From Alphaproteobacteria bacterium (GTDB lineage: Bacteria; Pseudomonadota; Alphaproteobacteria; Micavibrionales; Micavibrionaceae), in NCBI GenBank assembly GCA_002401695.1, contig NVTV01000001.1, positions 68,256-109,890 of the forward strand: a stretch of 41,635 bases of DNA, read 5' to 3'. Below the pieces are notes generated by a model. It was not told where the DNA came from, did no database searches, and saw only the letters and a program-made list of their open reading frames with translations. The position numbers and the translations under genes were made by a program. Shown one piece after another: positions 34,814 to 41,635 of this stretch. Positions within the stretch are counted from its first letter, which is position 1. Every line of letters begins with the position of its first letter.

Positions 34814-37456
34814 TTAACAATCCAGCTGCTCCAGCGCTTTCTCAAACTTCCCACGCTTCATCAGGGCATCCTCTTTCCGAGATTTTTGTTCTGCAATAAC
34901 GGCTTCCGGTGCGTTTTGTACAAATTTCTCATTGCCGAGCTTTGCGTCAATTTTACCGATATCAACATCGATTTTACCAATCGCTTTGTTAAGGCGCTCC
35001 CGCTCCGCGTCCAGATCAATAATATCGGCTATCGGTAAGATAAGCGTCGTTTCACCAACAACCGTTTGAATAGAGCCTTTTGGAACTTCTTCTACATGCG
35101 AGATACTCTTCAGACGTGCCATGCGTAACAACACATCCTCAAACGCTGTAAAGCCTTCCTTCGTTGCATCACAAGCCCCTTTCACCAACAAATCAATCTT
35201 TGCACCCGCAGGAACATGCATATCGGCACGAACCGAACGAATTTCAGTGATAATATTTTGCAGCCATTGCATTTTTAAAACCGCATCATCATCAAAAAGC
35301 GCATCATCATAAACAGGCCAAGCAGAGGTTAGAAGACGATCACCCTCTTCCCTTTGCGCAATAGAGGCGTAAAGCTCCTCCGTAATAAAAGGCATAAAGG
35401 GGTTAAGCAGAGTCAGAATTTGTTCCAAAGCCCAACTGGTAGTTTGGCGCACCTCTTCCGCAGCATCGCCGCCATCCTGCAAGACAGGCTTGGAGAATTC
35501 AAGATACCAATCACAATACGTCCCCCAAACAAAGCCATAAACCGCATTTGCTGCCTCGTTAAATTTAAAGCCATCAATGGCCTTCTCAATTTCTTTTGTC
35601 GCTGTTGCCAGCTCATGGATCAGCCATTTATTCGGCGTATAGGTAACAGAGGCGGGATCAAAGCCTTCATGCTTATCCAGACAATCATTCATTTCGCAAT
35701 AACGCGCAGCATTCCAAAGCTTGGTCGCGAAGTTACGATACCCACCAAGGCGATCTTCCGACATCTTGATATCACGTCCCTGCGCCGCCATAGCAACCAT
35801 CGTAAAGCGCAACGCATCCGCGCCATATTGCTCAATCAAATCCAGAGGGTCCATAACATTACCCTTGGATTTAGACATTTTCTGCCCCTTTTCATCACGA
35901 ACCAACGCATGCATATACACCGTCTTGAATGGCACTTCACCATCCATGAAATGCATACCCATCATCATCATCCGCGCCACCCAGAAGAAAATAATATCAA
36001 AGCCTGTCAGCAATACATCGGTTTGATAGTATTTATCAAGCTCCGGTGTTTTATCCGGCCAACCTAATGTAGAAAACGGCCACAGTGCAGAAGAAAACCA
36101 CGTATCCAGTACATCGGGGTCTTGCGTCAATTTAACATCCGCGCCCGCTTCGGCTTGCGCCTCTGCCACGGTCTCAGCAACATAGACATTGCCCTTATCA
36201 TCATACCAAGCCGGAATTTGGTGTCCCCACCATAACTGGCGAGAAATACACCATGGCTGAATTTCGCGCATCCACGCAAAATAAGTGTTTTCCCACTGCT
36301 TAGGTACGAATTCCATTTTACCGGTCTCGACGGCTTCAATCGCCGGCTTTGCCATGGTTTTCGCATCAACATACCATTGATCCGTCAAATACGGCTCTAT
36401 AATTGTACCGGAGCGATCGCCATAAGGGACCGTATGCTGGATATCATCAACCCGAACCAAGAAGTCCAGATCTTCCAAATCGGCAAGAATTTTCTTCCGT
36501 GCTTTAAAACGATCCATGCCGCGATATGCATCCGGCGTATTTTCATTCAAACATCCATGAATATCGAGGATATTAATCATCGGCAAATCATGGCGTTTTC
36601 CAACTTCATAATCATTAAAATCATGTGCAGGGGTTATTTTAACCGCACCGCTTCCTGCCTCGGGATCAGCATGCTCATCAGCAATAATAGGGATAAGACG
36701 ATCGGTCAGCGGTAAAGACACAAATTTACCAATCAGCTTCTTGTAACGTGCATCATCAGGATTAACGGCAACGGCAGTATCACCTAACAACGTTTCAGGA
36801 CGCGTCGTTGCAACAGTAATAAAGCGTTCAACCTCACCTTCAATCGGATAACGGATATGCCACATTTTACCTTTTTGATCTTTTGATTCTACTTCAAGAT
36901 CAGAGATAGAAGTCAGTAATTTTGTATCCCAATTCACCAGACGTTTATCTTTATAGAGCAATTTTTCCTTATATAGCTGTACGAAAACCTTACGAACCGC
37001 GCGGGATAATCCCTCATCCATCGTGAAGCGCTCACGCTCCCAATCAGGGGTCGCACCCATTGCACGCATTTGTTTAACAATCGTGCCGCCAGACTCTTCT
37101 TTCCACTCCCAAACACGTTCCAGAAACTTTTCACGTCCCAATTCCTTGCGTGAAATACCTTCCTTATCCAGCATCCGCTCCACAATCATTTGCGTTGCAA
37201 TACCCGCATGATCCGTCCCCGGTTGCCAAAGCGCGTCATAACCTTTCATACGGTGATAACGTGTCAATAAATCCTGTAAGGTCGTATTCAGCGCATGCCC
37301 CATATGCAAAGAGCCTGTGACATTGGGTGGCGGCATCATAATGGTATAAGGCGTTTTATCGCTTTGCGGCGCACAAGCAAACGCACCGGATCTTTCCCAA
37401 TCCTGATAGTGTTTTTCTTCAATAGTTTTGGGATCGAATGTCTTATCCAGTGCCAT
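34814..37456 (-). CDS. valS: Valyl-tRNA synthetase
   Basis: 880-aa class I aminoacyl-tRNA synthetase. HIGH-type motif in PPPNVTGSLHMGHALN (His51-Met-Gly-His54), a large editing domain (~190-340), KMSKS at residues 526-530 (GQKMSKSKGNVMDPLDLI), the anticodon-binding helical domain, and the C-terminal coiled-coil arm (DLDAERERLNKAIGKIDVDI) that contacts the tRNA corner. AAGGA upstream of the ATG. Lies 82 nt downstream of the popZ gene. Confidence 0.98.
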   Translation of the reverse strand: MALDKTFDPKTIEEKHYQDWERSGAFACAPQSDKTPYTIMMPPPNVTGSLHMGHALNTTLQDLLTRYHRMKGYDALWQPGTDHAGIATQMIVERMLDKEGISRKELGREKFLERVWEWKEESGGTIVKQMRAMGATPDWERERFTMDEGLSRAVRKVFVQLYKEKLLYKDKRLVNWDTKLLTSISDLEVESKDQKGKMWHIRYPIEGEVERFITVATTRPETLLGDTAVAVNPDDARYKKLIGKFVSLPLTDRLIPIIADEHADPEAGSGAVKITPAHDFNDYEVGKRHDLPMINILDIHGCLNENTPDAYRGMDRFKARKKILADLEDLDFLVRVDDIQHTVPYGDRSGTIIEPYLTDQWYVDAKTMAKPAIEAVETGKMEFVPKQWENTYFAWMREIQPWCISRQLWWGHQIPAWYDDKGNVYVAETVAEAQAEAGADVKLTQDPDVLDTWFSSALWPFSTLGWPDKTPELDKYYQTDVLLTGFDIIFFWVARMMMMGMHFMDGEVPFKTVYMHALVRDEKGQKMSKSKGNVMDPLDLIEQYGADALRFTMVAMAAQGRDIKMSEDRLGGYRNFATKLWNAARYCEMNDCLDKHEGFDPASVTYTPNKWLIHELATATKEIEKAIDGFKFNEAANAVYGFVWGTYCDWYLEFSKPVLQDGGDAAEEVRQTTSWALEQILTLLNPFMPFITEELYASIAQREEGDRLLTSAWPVYDDALFDDDAVLKMQWLQNIITEIRSVRADMHVPAGAKIDLLVKGACDATKEGFTAFEDVLLRMARLKSISHVEEVPKGSIQTVVGETTLILPIADIIDLDAERERLNKAIGKIDVDIGKIDAKLGNEKFVQNAPEAVIAEQKSRKEDALMKRGKFEKALEQLDC

Positions 37457-37538
37457 TATATTTTCCTTACGTTCAGAGCAGGAAAATCATACGGTTTTTC
37501 ATATGGAAAGCAAGAAGAACAGCGTCAAATAGAGATAA

Positions 37539-38318
37539 TTATTCGTCGAGAACGCGTTTAGAAACACGCTCCAACTCTTCGCGAACCAGACGCTCAATAA
37601 CAACAGGGAGGTTTTTGTCCAACCAAACCCGCAATAAGGGCTTTATCTCTCCACGGACAATATCCTCAAGAGTGATTCCATTATGGTCAACGGCAGTCTT
37701 GCGCGCAAGCTCGCTAATCGCATCAAACGCAGCAGCCTCCGCGCCTTGAGTTAATAAAGAACTATCAGCCGGCGCAGCAGCGACAGGCTCCTCCGGTGCA
37801 ATTTCGGGCTCCGGCACAGGCGTAGGTTCAGGCTCCGCCGCAACCTCTGCTTCCGGTTCTTCATCCACACGATCCGTAAGCTCAAGAATATCATCATCTT
37901 CCGCTGGCTCTGGCTCTGCTGGCGCGGGCTCTGCAGCAACAGGTGCAGGTGCAGGGGAATCAAAATCTATATCATCAACGGCTGATTGATCCATTGGCTC
38001 GTCACTCGCAGGTTCAGGTTCGGCCTCTGGCTCAGGCGCAGCTTCAGCAACAGGTGCAGGTGCAGGTGTATCAAAATCCATATCATCAATAGCGGACTGA
38101 TCCAACGGCTCGTCACTCGCAGGTTCAGGTTCAGGTTCAGATTCGGCCTCTGGCTCAGGCGCAGCTTCAGCAACAGGTGCCTCCTCGGCAGGTGCTTCAG
38201 GCGTCGCGTCCTCCTGTGGAGCATCTCCGCCCTCCTCATCCTCAGAAATAATCTGACGAATGGAGTCCAGAATCTCTTCGATAGACGGGTCTTCTTCTGT
38301 TTGCGCTTCTTCGGTCAT
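37539..38318 (-). CDS. popZ: PopZ-like polar organizing protein (DUF2497)
   Basis: 259 aa. N-terminal helix DPSIEEILDSIRQIISEDEE and C-terminal oligomerisation region DIVRGEIKPLLRVWLDKNLP, then VVIERLVREELERVSKR, are the two conserved parts of PopZ. Between them lies ~160 residues of Pro/Ala/Glu-rich disordered linker with two near-identical repeats. In Caulobacter PopZ forms a polar condensate that anchors ParB-parS and recruits cell-cycle factors; here the function is inferred from the family. valS follows downstream, as is usual. Confidence 0.9.
   Translation of the reverse strand: MTEEAQTEEDPSIEEILDSIRQIISEDEEGGDAPQEDATPEAPAEEAPVAEAAPEPEAESEPEPEPASDEPLDQSAIDDMDFDTPAPAPVAEAAPEPEAEPEPASDEPMDQSAVDDIDFDSPAPAPVAAEPAPAEPEPAEDDDILELTDRVDEEPEAEVAAEPEPTPVPEPEIAPEEPVAAAPADSSLLTQGAEAAAFDAISELARKTAVDHNGITLEDIVRGEIKPLLRVWLDKNLPVVIERLVREELERVSKRVLDE
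37936..38169 (-). repeat. Tandem repeat inside the PopZ linker
   Basis: Two direct copies, 37936-38046 (111 nt) and 38047-38169 (123 nt). They are nearly identical except for a 12-nt expansion of a short GGTTCA repeat in the second. Each encodes a PAPVAEAAPEPEAE-type segment followed by SDEP-DQSA-DD-DFD. The 12-nt difference keeps the frame. Confidence 0.85.
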
Positions 38319-38364
38319 GTTTGGATATATTTATTCAGATGGTTATTAGGAATCAGTCACTAGC

Positions 38365-38393
38365 AGTCTGATCTATTGCAGCCCTCTTGTCAA
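38365..38393 (-). promoter_or_regulatory. Putative promoter for popZ (and possibly valS)
   Basis: On the minus strand, a perfect TTGACA (38393-38388) is followed after 17 nt by CAGACT (38370-38365), 3 of 6 matches. Located 47 nt upstream of the popZ start codon. Confidence 0.45.
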
Positions 38394-38468
38394 AGGCTCT
38401 TCATATTAGAACTGTAATGCTATCCACAGCTTTGAGAAAAAACATACAACATCAAAACAATAATCGCG

Positions 38469-39131
38469 TTAGAATTCAAAACGTGCCTTAGGCTCAAACC
38501 CTTGTAAAAATGGTGCGCTGGCATCAAATAATATCTTGGATGACACATCGCCATTGTCAGACTTCATAAACAACACCGCCTGCCCAACAGAATGTCCGGC
38601 CTTACGTATAACGGTAATTAAACGCCCACCGACATCTATTTGATCAATAATATTGTCGGGAACGTCTTCAACTGCACCATTTATAATAATCAAACTATAA
38701 GGCGCCTGCTCAGGCACGCCATCGATTAACACCCCATCAATCAATGCAACATTACAAACATCCAGACGATCCCATAGCTTCGTCGCTTTATCCATTTGGC
38801 GCTTATTGTTTTCCAACGCAATAATTGTTGTCACCATTGGCGATAATATAGCAGAGGAATACCCCGCCCCAACGCCAATATCCAACACAACATCCGTTTC
38901 AACAGGCTGCACAGCCTGCATCATTTTGGCATGTGTAATCGGCTCTAATAAATAGCGCCCCTGCCCGATATCCAGATCTTCGTCTGTATAAGCAACGCCC
39001 TGCAATCGCTCAGGCACAAATAATTCTCTGGGAACGGTTTCAAAACTCTCCAAAATACGTGGATCAACAACACCCGCCGGATGTATTTGACAATCGACCA
39101 TATTAATACGTGTTTGTAGAAAATCTGCCAT
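38469..39131 (-). CDS. pcm: Protein-L-isoaspartate O-methyltransferase family protein
   Basis: 220 aa. SAM-binding motif I VVLDIGVGAGYSSAIL, N-terminal RINMVDCQIHPAGVVDPRIL and VPRELFVPERLQGVAYTDED, typical of the alphaproteobacterial branch of Pcm. The canonical Pcm active-site loop is less well preserved in this branch, so repair of isoaspartate is uncertain. In related genomes the order is pcm, tolC, popZ, valS; tolC is missing here. Confidence 0.87.
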   Translation of the reverse strand: MADFLQTRINMVDCQIHPAGVVDPRILESFETVPRELFVPERLQGVAYTDEDLDIGQGRYLLEPITHAKMMQAVQPVETDVVLDIGVGAGYSSAILSPMVTTIIALENNKRQMDKATKLWDRLDVCNVALIDGVLIDGVPEQAPYSLIIINGAVEDVPDNIIDQIDVGGRLITVIRKAGHSVGQAVLFMKSDNGDVSSKILFDASAPFLQGFEPKARFEF

Positions 39132-39315
39132 GCGCGTTCGATACCTTGTTTATTGTGTTTGGAGAACACTCGGAATTACACATTAGACATAGCCTCATTT
39201 AATAACGTTGACCAGAGTTTTTTCACGAAAACATGCATTCCAGACCAGTTGGTTATTGACTTCCCTAGGCGTTATCATCTAATCATAAGGCTCCTTATTA
39301 AGGAATGGGCAAAAG
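39132..39315. other. Gene-free interval between pcm and tRNA-Cys
   Basis: 184 bp. It contains two TTGAC-type hexamers on the plus strand (around 39209 and 39256-39261) that could serve tRNA-Cys, but no -10 at the right spacing matches well. No ORF of note. Confidence 0.5.
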
Positions 39316-39389
39316 GCGCGGTGGCAGAGAGGCTATGCAGCGGATTGCAACTCCGTGTACACCAGTTCGACTCTGGTCCGTGCCTCCAT
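39316..39389 (+). tRNA. tRNA-Cys (GCA)
   Basis: 74 nt including the encoded CCA. Acceptor GGCGCGG pairs with CCGTGCC (one wobble); anticodon GCA in GGATTGCAACTCC; T-arm with GTTCGACTC; discriminator base T, the identity base for tRNA-Cys. Confidence 0.95.
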
Positions 39390-39445
39390 CCCACTCTTTA
39401 ATGTAGGTGCTTTAAAATAAGGCAAATTAAGTGTGAACTTCTTTC

Positions 39446-39474
39446 TTGACAAGCCTTACACATCAGGGCATAAA
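39446..39474 (+). promoter_or_regulatory. Promoter of tRNA-Asn
   Basis: Perfect TTGACA (39446-39451), 17-nt spacer, CATAAA (39469-39474, 4 of 6). The predicted start falls about 12 nt before the mature tRNA 5' end. Confidence 0.7.
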
Positions 39475-39492
39475 AACCCCTCAAAAGCGTGT

Positions 39493-39567
39493 TCCCCAGT
39501 AACTCAGTGGTAGAGTAGGTGACTGTTAATCACTTTGTCGGAGGTTCGAATCCTTCCTGGGGAGCCA
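39493..39567 (+). tRNA. tRNA-Asn (GTT)
   Basis: 75 nt including the encoded CCA. Acceptor TCCCCAG pairs with CTGGGGA; anticodon GTT in GACTGTTAATC; T-loop GTTCGAATC; discriminator G. The integrase gene of a mobile element begins 157 nt downstream in the same orientation, so the 3' end of this tRNA is the likely attachment site. Confidence 0.95.
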
Positions 39568-39635
39568 TTTTTCTATTTTCCCACACATCGCAAGCACCCC
39601 TAACCCTCTGTAACATATAGAAACATTGGGTTCCC

Positions 39636-39665
39636 TTGACTTTATGGCTCCCTAATGTTGATAAT
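39636..39665 (+). promoter_or_regulatory. Putative integrase promoter
   Basis: TTGACT (39636-39641) and GATAAT (39660-39665), each 5 of 6 consensus matches, spacer 18 nt. The predicted start, near 39672, falls just before three direct repeats. Confidence 0.6.
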
Positions 39666-39676
39666 TTACCTCTAAA

Positions 39677-39710
39677 TTGTGCCACAAATTGTGCCACATT
39701 TTGTGCCACA
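39677..39710 (+). repeat. Three direct repeats with 12-bp period upstream of the integrase
   Basis: TTGTGCCACA occurs at 39677-39686, 39689-39698 and 39701-39710, exactly 12 bp apart. They fall between the putative integrase promoter and its ribosome binding site, so they could be an operator or integrase/excisionase arm sites. Confidence 0.85.
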
Positions 39711-39724
39711 TAGAGGTTGGAATC

Positions 39725-41050
39725 ATGTCGACGAAAATATCAGGGAAATACATTTTAAAACGTGGGAATTGGTACCACTACAAAAGACGTGTGCCCGAAG
39801 AATATAAAGATCTTTTCAATGGTACCCATATCAGAGCGCCATTAGAAACGGATAGCAAATCAATAGCCGTTGAAAGAGCCAAGCAAATATCTTTAATGCT
39901 AGAAGATTATTACAGGGATATTGCGTTAAATGGAGATGACCTAGATCAGGCAAGGTACAAGAAAGCGTTTAAAAAGTTAAAAATGTGCGGCTTTAGGCAT
40001 CTGAATTTTGCAGAGGTTATTGCAGAGACATCTCTAGCAGAGTTTACAAACCGTATTAACACCGCCGAAGCCATTCAGGATGATGACACTCAAGAAGCTC
40101 TAATCGGCACATTAAAAAAACCCGATGTGCTCATAAGCAACTCACTGGATGCACTCATCGAGCATGAAAAAATAAAGCTCTCCAAAAAGAAACCCCATGA
40201 ACTTAAGAAATGGACACAGGAGAGAGAACTATCCATGGGCTATTTTATAGCTGTAGTCGGCGACAAGCCAATTGAGACAATCACCAGAGAAGACATTCTA
40301 GCCTTTCGTAAATGGTGGGTGAATAAAATACTCAGCGAAGACCTCGCAACAAATACAGCAAATAAGGCCTTCACAAACATAAAACGTCTCATTCGCATAG
40401 CCACGGATAACAATTCATTGGGAATGCCCGTTGAGGATATGTTCAAGGACATAAGGCTCAAGGGAACCACAAAAGCGGAAAGACGTCCCTTCCCTCCTCA
40501 ATATGTGCAGGATGTATTACTCAAACATGATTATAAATCAATATCACCAGAATGCAGGCTCTTATTATTTGCCATGGCCGATACAGGCGCACGAATTAAA
40601 GAGCTCGTTGGCTTAGATGTAGAAAACGGCGACATTGTCTTGGACGCGGACATTCCACACATCAAGATACAAGAGAACAAATATAGAGGTCTAAAAACAT
40701 TACAGAGCCGCCGTGACATCCCCTTGGTCGGTGCTTCGCTATATGCCTTCCAAGAATTGGCAAAACTCAATAGTGATACAGGTGGAGGCTTTAAACACTA
40801 TCTTGGGAAAAGCGAACTAATTTCCGCATCCATAAATAAATATCTAAAGAATAATGATCTAATACCTGCTGAAAACATCACGCTTTATTCAATCCGTCAC
40901 AGTTTCTCAGATATTTTGTATAAGGTTCGAACGCCAGAGAAAACTCACCGCGCAATATTTGGTCATGCGCATGACAGAGAAAAATATGGTGACGGAATTA
41001 CATTGAAAGAGAAAAAGTTCTGGTTGGATAAAATCGCCTCAAAGATTTGA
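39725..41050 (+). CDS. Tyrosine recombinase / integrase
   Basis: 441 aa from the ATG at 39725 (GAGGTTGG upstream); an in-frame codon at 39677 would run through the repeats and is unlikely. The N-terminus YILKRGNWYHYKRRVPEEYK matches the DUF6538-type domain of element integrases, followed by a SAM-like core-binding domain (~165-260) and the catalytic domain. Catalytic residues visible: Arg290 (DTGARIKELVGLDV), Arg391-His392 (LYSIRHSFSD, with Tyr at the usual first His position), His414 (FGHAHD) and nucleophile Tyr421 (EKYGDG). It should insert the element into tRNA-Asn. No obvious excisionase gene lies beside it. Confidence 0.92.
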   Translation: MSTKISGKYILKRGNWYHYKRRVPEEYKDLFNGTHIRAPLETDSKSIAVERAKQISLMLEDYYRDIALNGDDLDQARYKKAFKKLKMCGFRHLNFAEVIAETSLAEFTNRINTAEAIQDDDTQEALIGTLKKPDVLISNSLDALIEHEKIKLSKKKPHELKKWTQERELSMGYFIAVVGDKPIETITREDILAFRKWWVNKILSEDLATNTANKAFTNIKRLIRIATDNNSLGMPVEDMFKDIRLKGTTKAERRPFPPQYVQDVLLKHDYKSISPECRLLLFAMADTGARIKELVGLDVENGDIVLDADIPHIKIQENKYRGLKTLQSRRDIPLVGASLYAFQELAKLNSDTGGGFKHYLGKSELISASINKYLKNNDLIPAENITLYSIRHSFSDILYKVRTPEKTHRAIFGHAHDREKYGDGITLKEKKFWLDKIASKI

Positions 41051-41121
41051 TTTCCGCACTCTGAATTTTTTTATCATATCAGCCGCCCAGAATTTTGTGC
41101 TATCGCGCTTATCGTTAAGGC

Positions 41122-41499
41122 ATGAGAAAAGACACAAAAACAAACAAGCCAAAGCCATTTTCCTTACGCCTAAGCGTCGAGGAACGTCAAATATTAGAAG
41201 AGCTAGCTGGCACAAAGCCGATTGGCGCTTATATTCGGGAAATTATTCTAGATAATCCCAAGCCACGCAAAAGTCGAACAACACGTCCCAACGAAGACGA
41301 TATAATTCTTGCGCAGATTTTAGCGCAATTAGGGGCATCACGCATTCCAAATAACATTAATCAATTGGCAAAGGCTGCCAATAGCGGCGCCCTACTCGTT
41401 TCAGATGATACACGCGAAGACTTGAGTAACGCCGTTAAGAACATCACTTTTATAAAAGCAACGCTCATCAAAGCCCTTGGCCTTCGAGATGACTGCTAA
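41122..41499 (+). CDS. MobC-like relaxosome accessory protein
   Basis: 125 aa. Basic N-terminus, then a ribbon-helix-helix-like start FSLRLSVEERQILEELAGTK, IGAYIREIIL, and the conserved middle LAQLGASRIPNNINQLAKAA, typical of MobC/plasmid mobilization relaxosome proteins that bind oriT next to the relaxase. TAAGG upstream of the ATG. Its stop codon overlaps the relaxase ATG by 1 nt. The 71 bp before it may contain oriT. Confidence 0.88.
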   Translation: MRKDTKTNKPKPFSLRLSVEERQILEELAGTKPIGAYIREIILDNPKPRKSRTTRPNEDDIILAQILAQLGASRIPNNINQLAKAANSGALLVSDDTREDLSNAVKNITFIKATLIKALGLRDDC

Positions 41500-41635
41500 T
41501 GATTATTGAGGGCAATCAAAGAGGAAACGCAAAACAACTCGCCAACCATTTACTGAATGATCGAGATAACGAACATGTCACAGTACACGAAATAAAGGGC
41601 TTTTCATCACAATCAGTACATGGCGCACTTCAAGA
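41499..41635 (+). CDS. Relaxase / mobilization nuclease, N-terminal part (cut by window end)
   Basis: At least 45 codons, starting MIIEGNQRGNAKQLANHLLN, then NEHVTVHEIKGFSSQSVHGA. This N-terminus (a GN/SQRGN motif and HEIKGF) is typical of MobA/VirD2-type relaxases that nick oriT. Coupled to mobC by a TAATG overlap. The catalytic Tyr and His cluster lie beyond the window, so the exact MOB class cannot be given. Confidence 0.75.
   Translation, partial: MIIEGNQRGNAKQLANHLLNDRDNEHVTVHEIKGFSSQSVHGALQ

Larger units (their letters stand above)
39568..41635 (+). mobile_element. Left part of an integrative mobilizable element at tRNA-Asn (open at the window end)
   Basis: The tyrosine integrase (39725), MobC-like protein (41122) and relaxase start (41499) lie in series directly downstream of tRNA-Asn. 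No conjugation (type IV secretion) genes are visible before the window ends. The right boundary and the second attachment site are outside the window. Confidence 0.7.

Noticed and set aside
35354..36067. 237-codon plus-strand open frame
   Set aside because: Lies wholly antisense to the catalytic region of valS, has no ribosome binding site and its translation has no domain-like pattern.
1..41635. CRISPR arrays, rRNA genes, insertion sequences
   Set aside because: Looked for regularly spaced repeats, rRNA-like sequence and transposase reading frames; none seen. The only repeats are the PopZ linker copies and the integrase-upstream triplet.

Overview
The window is a chromosomal stretch from an alphaproteobacterium of moderate-to-low GC. 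Four arrangements support this. The Fo genes atpI-B-E-F'-F form a cluster separate from F1 and include a b' subunit. A PopZ-type (DUF2497) gene lies upstream of valS. A DUF4164-like gene, zapA, 6S RNA and fau run in series. A yebC-ruvCAB-ybgC-tolQRAB block follows the usual alphaproteobacterial order. The genus cannot be fixed from sequence alone. A lineage near Micavibrionales or deep Rhodospirillales is my guess, not a demonstrated result.

Layout. 1-8.6 kb (+): an inositol-phosphatase family gene (suhB-like), an OmpA-domain protein, a membrane-anchored DsbA-like thioredoxin, smc, then the Fo ATP synthase genes. 8.7-16.2 kb (+): proA, nadD, a gene-free interval with a promoter and a terminator (candidate sRNA), rsfS, rlmH, an EnvC-like LytM factor, ctpA, a divergent polysaccharide deacetylase and rppH. 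16.2-23.2 kb (-): tolB, tolA, tolR, tolQ, ybgC, ruvB, ruvA, ruvC, yebC. 23.4-24.5 kb (+): a single-domain response regulator and a helical partner of unknown function. 24.5-26.9 kb (-): ymdB-like phosphodiesterase, fau, 6S RNA, zapA and a small coiled-coil gene. 27.1-32.4 kb (+): tkt, gap, a two-domain winged-helix regulator, a 53-residue ORF, class I fba, and a small exported protein that I recognise as a stand-alone EndoU-type ribonuclease. 32.4-39.1 kb: epmA (-), rpmE (+), a 290-aa protein with weak kinase-like features (-), valS, popZ and pcm (-). 39.3-39.6 kb (+): tRNA-Cys and tRNA-Asn. 39.7 kb to the end (+): tyrosine integrase, MobC-like protein and the start of a relaxase, i.e. the left end of an integrative mobilizable element next to tRNA-Asn.

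How the genes work together. Most of the window is housekeeping. Envelope and division functions recur (Tol-Pal motor, EnvC-like activator, CtpA, ZapA, PopZ, Smc), alongside DNA repair (RuvABC), ribosome quality (RsfS, RlmH, EpmA, L31) and central carbon metabolism (Tkt, Gap, Fba). Several clusters lack a usual member: no pal after tolB, no pgk between gap and fba, and no tolC between pcm and popZ. The most notable accessory items are the EndoU-like RNase coupled to fba, the regulator plus small ORF between gap and fba, the response regulator/helical protein pair, the candidate sRNA before rsfS, and the mobile element with 12-bp-spaced repeats just downstream of its integrase promoter.
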